Part shown: positions 1 to 5,144 of the stretch, in pieces
How positions within the stretch are numbered: position 1 is the first letter of the stretch
How the letters are laid out: each line of letters begins with the position of its first letter
Source: a bacterium
GTDB lineage: Bacteria; Bdellovibrionota; FAC87; UBA2466
Length of the DNA stretch: 5,412 bases
Reading direction: 5' to 3'
Assembly (NCBI GenBank): GCA_022842225.1
Contig: JALHPX010000239.1
Location: 1 to 5,412 of the forward strand
Notes under the pieces: generated by a model
Told to the model about the DNA's origin: nothing
Databases searched by the model: none
Seen by the model: only the letters and a program-made list of their open reading frames with translations
Position numbers and translations under genes: made by a program

Positions 1-2
1 CC

Positions 3-803
3 GTGCCCTCCTCGGAGTCGATTGAAAGGCTCGATTTTCCCATAATCGACGCCCACATGCATTTCGATCACCCCGAAAAAACGCACGCCCAGCCCGCTGC
101 GGAAATGCTGGCAAAAATGTCGGAGGCAGGCATTCGTGCTGCAGTGGTGCATTTTGAAGCGGGGGAATCGGACTACACCAAAGTGGACCGCGCGGGCCCG
201 ATGAAGTTTGCGATCTGCGCCGCGGTTGTCCCGGGCGCGCAAATCCGAGAAATCGATGCAGGCATCGTTTCGGGCAAATACCAGTGCCTCAAAATTTACT
301 TGGGCTATGTTCCCAAATGGGCAACCGATCGATTCTACATTCCCTATTACAAAATGGCGGAGCACCGCAAAGTGCCTGTCGTCTTCCACACCGGGGATAC
401 CTATACCAAAAATGTTCCGGTCAAATATGCTGACCCACTGCAGATCGACGAAATCGCTATTCAGTATCCGTCTGTAAAATTTGTCATAGCGCACATGGGC
501 AACCCCTGGATCCACTCCGCTGCGGAAGTGGTCTACAAAAATGACAACGTTTATACCGACGTCTCCGCCTTTATTTTGGGAAATGCAGCGACCACAGACC
601 CAGTCGTTATCGACGAGTTAGTGGTAAAACCCATTCGCTGGTTTTTTATCTACGTGCAAAACCCCAAGAAGATTCTCTTTGGAAGTGATTGGCCGCTACT
701 AGAAATAGCCCCCTACGTAGAGGCTGTGCAGCGCGCCATCCCCAAACAACATTGGCGCGCGGTGTTTCACGATAACGCAGCCGAGCTTTTTGGACTGCAA
801 TGA
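3..803 (+). CDS. Amidohydrolase_2-family metal-dependent hydrolase (possibly 5'-partial)
   Basis: A 266-residue protein with the landmarks of the amidohydrolase_2 branch (PF04909) of the TIM-barrel metal hydrolases. It has the N-terminal metal-binding HxH in IDAHMH (H18, H20), a histidine in VVFHTG (H129), another in FVIAHMGNPW (H164) and the late aspartate in FGSDWP (D229). The C-terminal DNAAELFGL is also typical. In this family these residues bind the metal and the Asp activates water; members hydrolyse or decarboxylate cyclic and aromatic substrates. The substrate cannot be read here. There is no signal peptide, so it is probably cytoplasmic. The assumed start is the GTG at 3; only two bases precede it, so no ribosome site is visible and the true start may lie upstream. 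The 11 residues before the first beta strand suggest little or nothing is missing. A BON-domain fragment begins at its stop codon in another frame. Confidence 0.88.
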   Translation: MPSSESIERLDFPIIDAHMHFDHPEKTHAQPAAEMLAKMSEAGIRAAVVHFEAGESDYTKVDRAGPMKFAICAAVVPGAQIREIDAGIVSGKYQCLKIYLGYVPKWATDRFYIPYYKMAEHRKVPVVFHTGDTYTKNVPVKYADPLQIDEIAIQYPSVKFVIAHMGNPWIHSAAEVVYKNDNVYTDVSAFILGNAATTDPVVIDELVVKPIRWFFIYVQNPKKILFGSDWPLLEIAPYVEAVQRAIPKQHWRAVFHDNAAELFGLQ

Positions 804-966
804 TGCAAGTCACTACACCGGTACGGTACAGGACGAAAACCAAAAGCTGCTTGCCGAGCAATTAGTAAAATCTGTCTGGGGCGTTTTTAACGTGCACAAC
901 GATCTAATGGTGAAGGTGGATTCAGACGCGGTAAAAAGCGATAGCAAGGAAGAAACCAATCACTAA
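790..966 (+). pseudogene. C-terminal half of a BON domain (gene remnant or frameshifted small gene)
   Basis: Frame 1 is open from 721 to a TAA at 964-966. From about 811 it reads YTGTVQDENQKLL, then LAEQLVKSVWGVFNVHN followed by DLMV. This is the pattern of the second half of a BON domain (PF04972): a GxV strand, a helix of the 'ae..v..v.GV' type, then 'V.N.L.V'. A hydrophilic tail of about 17 residues ends in KEETNH. The first helix and strand of the domain are missing, because the frame upstream lies inside the amidohydrolase gene and gives no BON-like sequence. The only in-frame start near the domain is a TTG at 790. ATGs at 800 and 803, which overlap the amidohydrolase stop, read MMQVT in another frame and would need a -1 shift near 814 to enter the BON frame. 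BON domains are usually in periplasmic, envelope-binding proteins, but no signal peptide remains. The last 45 bases overlap the convergent Mpo1-like gene. A decayed or truncated gene is the best reading. Confidence 0.5.
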
Positions 967-1284
967 GATCAGGACCGGCCACGAAAGCATGGCGAGCCAC
1001 ATGCGCAAGTCTGCCAGCAACGACCACACCGGATAGCGAAAAGTAAGTGGGCGATTTTTTTCGATCCAGCCATGCGAAATCCAAGCGGGCCCGTAGCCAG
1101 CTAAGAGCGCCAGGGGCACTAACTCGAGCTTTCGCAAGTGAAGGGCGGCAACCAACACCCCAAACGCCAAAGTGGTCGCCACGAAATGCAACCGACGCGT
1201 CCAAGGTTTGCTGTGTTCTCTTAGGTAGTGTGGCCAAAATTCGGCGAAGGAACTGATCTTCTGTTCGCTAGTCATCGTCTTCAC
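922..1284 (-). CDS. Mpo1-like (DUF962) membrane protein, possible 2-hydroxy fatty acid dioxygenase
   Basis: A 120-residue protein with the conserved features of the DUF962/Mpo1-like family (PF06127). It has an N-terminal FWPHYLREHS (H19, H24), RRLHFVAT (H33), then the signature GYGPAWISHGWIEKNRP (H71, E75) followed by a 'P.wSl..Dl.m' stretch. Hydrophobic segments at about 35-48, 54-70 and 98-117 make it an integral inner-membrane protein. Yeast Mpo1 is an Fe(II)-dependent dioxygenase that shortens 2-hydroxy fatty acids by one carbon, using conserved histidines. Whether bacterial members do the same is not settled, so the reaction here is by homology only. The longest start is the GTG at 1284. 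The ATG at 1275, three codons in, is an equally good choice; neither has a strong ribosome site. The length is shorter than many fungal members but normal for bacterial ones. The end overlaps the BON remnant on the opposite strand. Confidence 0.82.
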   Translation of the reverse strand: MKTMTSEQKISSFAEFWPHYLREHSKPWTRRLHFVATTLAFGVLVAALHLRKLELVPLALLAGYGPAWISHGWIEKNRPLTFRYPVWSLLADLRMWLAMLSWPVLILVIGFFLAIAFYRV

Positions 1285-1300
1285 TTTAGTGGGTAACGCT

Positions 1301-1345
1301 TACAAAACAAAGACCCACCCGCCGATTTATCGACGGGTGGGTCTT
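1301..1345 (-). terminator. Strong intrinsic terminator of the exported barrel-like gene
   Basis: A perfect 12-bp inverted repeat (arms 1310-1321 and 1334-1345, AAGACCCACCCG and its complement) flanks a 12-base loop that can itself pair further (CGAT/ATCG). In the minus-strand transcript the stem is followed by a T-rich run (TTTGTTTTGT, 1310 down to 1301). It sits 28 bases past the stop of the 1374-1922 gene, and so ends its transcript before the Mpo1-like gene. The plus-strand side has only a weak AAATTT run. Confidence 0.88.
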
Positions 1346-1373
1346 AAATTTAGTTAACTGCTGGTGTGTTCGC

Positions 1374-1922
1374 TTAGAGAGCGAACACTACGCTGGCGCC
1401 GAGCAAGGTGGAGTTACCACCAATCGACATGTCGAAGTCTTTTGCTGCCGACGTGTAGAGCTGAAACGCATAGCTAGCATCAAAGCTCACAAGGACGCCG
1501 TCCGAAACTTCGAAGTGTCCGCCGAGCCCTGGAGCAATCGTCACGTAGAACGTGCGCGCTGCTGCAGCTGCGAAGGAAGGCACCGTTGCACCTAGACCAA
1601 CTCCACCGCCGATGTGGAAACCTTTGTAAACATCTCCAGCAATCGTGTGCTTAAACTGAGCGCCGCCGCCTAACAGCGCAGGCTGAACGGTGGACATTCC
1701 AAAATAGACTTGGATCGCGCTTTTTTCGTTGAGAATCAGCACACCCGTCAAACCTGGAACGGCACTGCTACCCGTGTAGATTCTGTCCAACGCCAAGCCG
1801 ACCAAAAAGTTGTGACGATTCGTGCTTGCAGCCTTTTTCTCAGCAAACGTGGTTGCCGTTGCAAGAGTGAGTACTGCAGCGGCAATTAAGTAGCTGCTGC
1901 TGATTTTTTTAATGAGATTCAT
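1374..1922 (-). CDS. Exported small protein, probable outer-membrane beta-barrel
   Basis: A 182-residue protein from the ATG at 1922, chosen over an upstream in-frame extension to 1988. This ATG has AAGAAGGA about 8 bases upstream, and the protein then begins with a textbook signal peptide: MNLIKKISSS, a hydrophobic core, and cleavage likely after TTFA before EKKAAST. The extension would also cross the predicted promoter. The mature part of about 158 residues is rich in Gly, Ala, Ser and alternating hydrophobic residues, for example the segments around GFHIGGGVGLGATV and YVTIAPGLGG. It contains no cysteine and ends in GASVVFAL, a strand-like C terminus as in small eight-strand outer-membrane barrels. 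I recognise no specific family. It lies alone between its own promoter and terminator, so it is monocistronic and probably well expressed. The barrel assignment is inference from composition. Confidence 0.8.
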   Translation of the reverse strand: MNLIKKISSSYLIAAAVLTLATATTFAEKKAASTNRHNFLVGLALDRIYTGSSAVPGLTGVLILNEKSAIQVYFGMSTVQPALLGGGAQFKHTIAGDVYKGFHIGGGVGLGATVPSFAAAAARTFYVTIAPGLGGHFEVSDGVLVSFDASYAFQLYTSAAKDFDMSIGGNSTLLGASVVFAL

Positions 1923-1959
1923 TTGTGTATCCTTCTTTAAGTAAATCGATCGAAGGAGG

Positions 1960-1988
1960 AATGTAGCGCAATTAAATCTAATTGCCAA
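1960..1988 (-). promoter_or_regulatory. Sigma70-type promoter of the exported barrel-like gene
   Basis: On the minus strand TTGGCA (1988-1983) lies 17 bases upstream of TACATT (1965-1960). These are close matches to the -35 and -10 consensus with ideal spacing. Transcription would begin around 1953-1950, giving a leader of about 30 bases that carries the AAGAAGGA ribosome site before the ATG at 1922. Confidence 0.65.
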
Positions 1989-2038
1989 AACGGTTTCCGC
2001 ATTTCACGCTGTGGTGCAACGAGTCAATAGGACGATTA

Positions 2039-2761
2039 ATGCCTCTGGAAATGGCGATAAATTCATCTGGCTTTTGGACGCTGCGAGAGCCGACTTTACG
2101 AGAGCAAATGCACCCGCTTGGAAATCCATTTCAGGAAGGGCTTTGTCTCTACGTGCGGCCCTGTGCAGTGGAAGAACGGCTCTGCTTTCCGGATACGGCG
2201 CCGCTCGTGGTGTGGGACGTGGGGCTAGGCATGGGAGCGAACGCAGCAGCTTTACTTTCGAAGGTAAGAGAATGCTTTGCACCGGGAGTGCGAAAGTTAG
2301 CCCTGCACTCTTTTGAAAATGCCCCCGAAGGATTTCGTTGTGCCGTCGACCATCCCGATCGGTTTCCCTATTTAACGGACGCGATTTTTTCGGCTGTATC
2401 GAAGAGCTGGGTTTATGACGATGAGAAACTTTCCTGGCGGGTGCACGTCGGAGATTTTTTCGAACAGCTGGCAAACGCGCCCGCCCCGGAGGTGATTTTT
2501 TACGACCCATTCAGCCGCGGCGTAAATCCACTGTTTTGGTCAGAGGAGAGTTTTCGTCGATTATTTGAAATTTGCAGTAGTAAAGCTACGGTTTTGGCAA
2601 CGTACGCAAACGCACGTACTGTGCGGCAGGCGATGGCAAATGGCGGGTGGCAAGTGGCGGTGGGACCTGGATTTGGAAATCGCAACCAAACGACTCTAGC
2701 GGTGAATGAGAACGAACGGCGGCGATCCAGTCAGTATTCGTGGTGTGCACCGAAGACTTAA
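2039..2761 (+). CDS. mnmD: Stand-alone MnmC-type tRNA (nm5U34) methyltransferase (MnmD)
   Basis: A 240-residue protein of the DUF752/Methyltransf_30 family (PF05430), the methyltransferase half of E. coli MnmC. Visible landmarks are the SAM-binding loop DVGLGMGAN (about 60-68), the signature FYDPFSRGVNPLFW (about 154-167, matching the family's 'D.FsP..NP.mW'), ATYANARTVR (about 187-196) and GFGNRNQTTLA (about 211-221). The family uses SAM to methylate 5-aminomethyl-(2-thio)uridine at tRNA wobble position 34, completing the pathway begun by MnmE-MnmG. The FAD oxidase domain of two-domain MnmC is absent, as in the known single-domain enzymes. The start at 2039 is chosen because AGGA lies six bases before it. 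A TTG at 1982 would extend the protein by 19 unconserved-looking residues, and an ATG at 2051 is too close to its GGA. The gene diverges from the barrel gene, and its stop overlaps the convergent PilZ gene by four bases. Confidence 0.85.
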   Translation: MPLEMAINSSGFWTLREPTLREQMHPLGNPFQEGLCLYVRPCAVEERLCFPDTAPLVVWDVGLGMGANAAALLSKVRECFAPGVRKLALHSFENAPEGFRCAVDHPDRFPYLTDAIFSAVSKSWVYDDEKLSWRVHVGDFFEQLANAPAPEVIFYDPFSRGVNPLFWSEESFRRLFEICSSKATVLATYANARTVRQAMANGGWQVAVGPGFGNRNQTTLAVNENERRRSSQYSWCAPKT

Positions 2762-3612
2762 GCGACTTTTTTCTTCGCTACTTCCGGCTGCACTTGCTTG
2801 GCATGGTACTCAGGAAAGAGCCCTTTGCCCGTCGTTACCAGCGTAGTGCCCCAAGCCCAGAAAGCTTTAAAGGGATTTTCTTTTGCCGGCTTGCGATCAA
2901 AACCTTGTTTGTCCAAAGTGCGCATGCAGCGGGCAAGCGCCTTCTTGGTCGATGACGGAATCGTCTCGAATTTAATCCCGTAGTAAGATTTGCCGCCATC
3001 GAAACGCGAATGGCGAATGCTGCCCTTTAGATCGAAGCGAAAATCCTGGTAGGCAAATGTAGCAGTTAAGTCTTGCGTAGTATCGAGAGTCACCGTGCCG
3101 CGAAACTCACAAAAGAACCCACCCTGCGCGACATTGGCAATAACAGCATCCCAAGTTTGCCCGTGCTGAGTCAGACGCACTGGCCAGCGGACCAGATAGC
3201 GTGGCTTTGCTTCCCACCAACGCACTCTGGGGTCGACGTAAGCCAAGCGGACAGCTGGGAGAAGGAAGTAGGTCGTCACTAGCAAATTACCGAAGATAAA
3301 AGCCCCCACCATCCACGGCGGAAAACGCGACGGAGAAAGACTGCTGTCGTGAATATGTTGGGCAAAGGTCAAAACCTGGACCGTCACAAAGACGGGAAGA
3401 CTCCAACGTTTCACCGCGAAGATCGCGAGCCCAGCGATGGGGAATGAGAAGAGGAACATAAACGTTCCCCACAGGTTTTTACCGCTCATCATGAAAGTGA
3501 TGAAACGACCTACCGGCACATCCCAAAGCCAGGAGTAAAACAGCAGCTTTGCCTGCGGTTCAAAAAAATGGAGCAGCGCAATAATAACTATCGGCCACGG
3601 TCTCTTTTCCAT
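2758..3612 (-). CDS. Integral membrane protein with C-terminal PilZ (c-di-GMP receptor) domain
   Basis: A 284-residue two-part protein. The first ~120 residues hold about four hydrophobic segments (roughly 7-27, 47-66, 71-85, 101-120) and form an inner-membrane domain I do not recognise. A PilZ domain follows (about 131-230): KPRYLVRWPVR carries the RxxxR motif (R138, R142), and NVAQGG (160-165) occupies the place of the usual (D/N)xSxxG, with Ala instead of Ser. GSIRHS and YYGIKFE match later PilZ strands. PilZ domains bind cyclic di-GMP with these two motifs, so this is probably a membrane-anchored sensor with an unknown output; the Ser-to-Ala change may weaken binding. A basic tail of about 40 residues ends in AKKKVA. 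The ATG at 3612 is preceded by GAGGAG at short spacing. The gene follows the rhomboid gene by 57 bases but has a good -10 box in that gap. Confidence 0.87.
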   Translation of the reverse strand: MEKRPWPIVIIALLHFFEPQAKLLFYSWLWDVPVGRFITFMMSGKNLWGTFMFLFSFPIAGLAIFAVKRWSLPVFVTVQVLTFAQHIHDSSLSPSRFPPWMVGAFIFGNLLVTTYFLLPAVRLAYVDPRVRWWEAKPRYLVRWPVRLTQHGQTWDAVIANVAQGGFFCEFRGTVTLDTTQDLTATFAYQDFRFDLKGSIRHSRFDGGKSYYGIKFETIPSSTKKALARCMRTLDKQGFDRKPAKENPFKAFWAWGTTLVTTGKGLFPEYHAKQVQPEVAKKKVA

Positions 3613-3648
3613 GTGCTCCTCAAATCAAGCGGGCGTTTACTTCATAAC

Positions 3649-3678
3649 ATTATAAGGCGAATCAAGGAGTTAATTCCA
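3649..3678 (-). promoter_or_regulatory. Probable promoter of the PilZ gene
   Basis: On the minus strand a perfect -10 hexamer TATAAT (3654-3649) sits between the rhomboid and PilZ genes. A weak -35, TGGAAT (3678-3673), lies 18 bases upstream and overlaps the end of the rhomboid gene. The transcript would start near 3642, about 30 bases before the PilZ ATG. The -10 is convincing and the -35 is poor, so activator help or read-through from the rhomboid is possible. Confidence 0.5.
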
Positions 3679-4428
3679 GTACGGCCCTTTGGAGCCATCC
3701 TCTTTTTCAGAGTCGGGATTAACGATCAAAGTAAATTGGCGTCGCAGCTTGTCGCGTTCGCGATCCTGGCGAGTCTTGCCACTGCCGCCTTTCGGACGCT
3801 GAGTGACATAAAGATAGATGAACGCAACTAGCATCCCGCCTAAGTGAGCAAAATGAGCAACGTTGCTTACACCGGGATTGGAATCCACTCCCATCACCAA
3901 TTCGATACCTGCCAGCAGCATGACGAAATATTTGGCTTTCATGGGAAAGAGAAACATCACCAGGAAATAGCGATCCGCAAAGTAATAGGCATAGGCAACC
4001 AACAGCCCGTAGATCGCGCCGCTCGCACCGATGATGGGCACTCCCAGGGTGGCTTGAGCAAACGCGGTGTTAATCACAAAATTAAAGAGTCCCGCACCAA
4101 TCCCGCACAGGAAAAAGAACAGCAGAAACTGATTGCGACCCAAGCGCATTTCGATCTCGGCGCCGAAGTACCAGAGAATCAGCATATTGAGCAGCAGGTG
4201 AAACGGTGGCCCGTGCAGAAACAGGTAAGTGACAAATTGCCAAATCCAGCCATCTTGCAAGATCCGGCCGGGCACCAGCCCAAAGATGTCGTCGATCTGA
4301 AAACCGTTTACCGTGATGCCTAAGTGCGAGAGCACAAAGTTCACGAAGTACGTCGAGACGATGGCAATGATGAGGCCTTTAGTCGCGCCGGAAAGCGGCG
4401 GGATGGGGCTAATTTGATCGTAGCGCAT
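3670..4428 (-). CDS. Rhomboid-family intramembrane serine protease
   Basis: A 252-residue membrane protein with every rhomboid hallmark. HGPPFHLLLNM gives the HxxxN motif (H77, N81), GASGAIYG gives the GxSG catalytic serine (S136), and HFAHLGGM provides the catalytic histidine (H195 by alignment to the 'aHigG' pattern). These correspond to H150, N154, S201 and H254 of E. coli GlpG, so it should be active. Six membrane segments are expected, with a short cytosolic N terminus and a charged, basic C-terminal tail from about 210 to 252. Rhomboids cut single-pass membrane proteins within or beside the membrane; the substrate is unknown. The ATG at 4428 lies six bases after the stop of the exported two-cysteine protein. 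Its likely ribosome site, AGAGGA, lies inside that gene's last codons, which suggests coupled translation. No terminator follows before the PilZ gene. Confidence 0.94.
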   Translation of the reverse strand: MRYDQISPIPPLSGATKGLIIAIVSTYFVNFVLSHLGITVNGFQIDDIFGLVPGRILQDGWIWQFVTYLFLHGPPFHLLLNMLILWYFGAEIEMRLGRNQFLLFFFLCGIGAGLFNFVINTAFAQATLGVPIIGASGAIYGLLVAYAYYFADRYFLVMFLFPMKAKYFVMLLAGIELVMGVDSNPGVSNVAHFAHLGGMLVAFIYLYVTQRPKGGSGKTRQDRERDKLRRQFTLIVNPDSEKEDGSKGPYWN

Positions 4429-4434
4429 TTTCTA

Positions 4435-4968
4435 CTAGTCCTCTGAGTCGTGCGGTTCTTCTCCCACTGAATCGTACGGATCGGCAACGGTCGGTACGGA
4501 GGAACCTTTTCGAGATGCGGGGCTTTTTGACGGTGAATCTTTCTTTTTATTTAAATCGGCGCTTTTTTCAGACTGAAAACAATCACGGTACGCGGCTGGA
4601 TTCTCGCGCAGATGTTCGCAAGATTTTTTCCAGGTTTCGTATTGCTGCGTGTTGTAGTCCGGCTCTTCCGCCGTATAAACCGTATTTCCCTTAGGCGTCG
4701 TTTTGTAACTTCCACCCGATGGGGGCGACGTCGTGTCTAATTTAAAGACGTCATCTGAGAAAATTTTGACAGTGCTATTGGTGCTGCTGTTCGGGGTCGT
4801 TTGAGGAGCTCCCGAATTGCCCGAGTTGCCGTTCTCGGCAAACGCTGTCGGGCTGTGTATCGGGCTATGGCCCACCACTAAGACAGCCCAGACAGTCAAA
4901 GACACGCCGGCGGTCCTTCTCGGGGCCCAATTAGATGGCTTCATTGTCATATTAAATAAGGATACCAC
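4435..4968 (-). CDS. Exported low-complexity protein with two cysteines, unknown function
   Basis: I do not recognise this family. The longest frame begins with the GTG at 4968 (177 residues). ATGs at 4950 (MTMKPSNW) or 4944 (MKPSNW) give a more compact signal peptide, and none has a clear ribosome site. The N terminus is basic (PRRTA), then hydrophobic (VSLTVWAVLVV), with probable cleavage after SPTAFA before ENGNSG (about 44/45). The mature part begins with an Asn/Ser/Gly/Thr-rich linker (45-66). A central region of about 67-135 contains the segment KKSCEHLRENPAAYRDCF (C117 and C130, probably a disulfide-closed helical hairpin). It ends in a charged Lys/Ser/Pro then Asp/Glu-rich tail with DSVGEEPHDSED. 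There is no lipobox, so it is probably periplasmic or surface-exposed. It is immediately upstream of, and likely coupled to, the rhomboid gene, so a link with that protease is possible but unproven. Confidence 0.75.
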   Translation of the reverse strand: MVSLFNMTMKPSNWAPRRTAGVSLTVWAVLVVGHSPIHSPTAFAENGNSGNSGAPQTTPNSSTNSTVKIFSDDVFKLDTTSPPSGGSYKTTPKGNTVYTAEEPDYNTQQYETWKKSCEHLRENPAAYRDCFQSEKSADLNKKKDSPSKSPASRKGSSVPTVADPYDSVGEEPHDSED

Positions 4969-4978
4969 CCGCAGCAGA

Positions 4979-4997
4979 TTTACGGAATTTGCGTAAA
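4979..4997. repeat. Short inverted repeat, candidate operator
   Basis: TTTACG (4979-4984) and CGTAAA (4992-4997) form a perfect 6-bp dyad with a 7-base spacer. It lies just upstream of the exported two-cysteine gene in the 176-bp divergent gap to the charged-protein gene. The size and position suit a dimeric regulator, but one copy alone could occur by chance. Confidence 0.3.
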
Positions 4998-5091
4998 CAA
5001 GGCCAATCTTCGTCGCTAAACCAGCGAAAAAGTGACGGAAAATGGCACGGTGCTCAGGCCTTTTACGCCCCGTTTAGCCTCAAAACCCAGT

Positions 5092-5120
5092 TTCAAGGGC
5101 TGGCGTGCCCCTTGCTTAAT
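5092..5120 (+). promoter_or_regulatory. Weak candidate promoter for the charged-protein gene
   Basis: TTCAAG (5092-5097) and CTTAAT (5115-5120) stand 17 bases apart upstream of the ATG at 5145; they match the -35 and -10 consensus at three and four of six positions. The spacer includes a 6-bp inverted repeat, CAAGGG (5094-5099) with CCCTTG (5109-5114). The remainder of the 4969-5144 gap shows no other clear signal. Confidence 0.25.
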
Positions 5121-5144
5121 GGGAGTCCGGCTGAAGGGGGATTT

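Noticed and set aside
1930..1957. TCCTTC/GAAGGA hairpin that would hide the ribosome site of the barrel-like gene
   Set aside because: The left arm lies between the -10 box and the predicted transcription start (about 1953-1950), so it is mostly not in the RNA from the best promoter.
1953..1966. Perfect Shine-Dalgarno AAGGAGG followed by ATG on the plus strand
   Set aside because: The spacing is one base and the ATG is followed at once by TAG. The segment is the discriminator region of the minus-strand promoter, so it is most likely chance.
2004..2510. 168-codon minus-strand frame over the MnmD gene
   Set aside because: It is Arg/Pro/Ala-rich shadow sequence; the plus frame carries the conserved methyltransferase motifs.
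3844..4323. 159-codon open frame on + antisense to the rhomboid
   Set aside because: It is rich in His, Gln and Lys as expected from the complement of membrane-helix codons, with no ribosome site and no family features. The rhomboid motifs are on the other strand.
4900..4968. Possible Tat signal (PRRTAGVSL) in the exported two-cysteine protein
   Set aside because: Apart from the two arginines it lacks the SRRxFLK consensus, and the hydrophobic core fits a Sec signal peptide.
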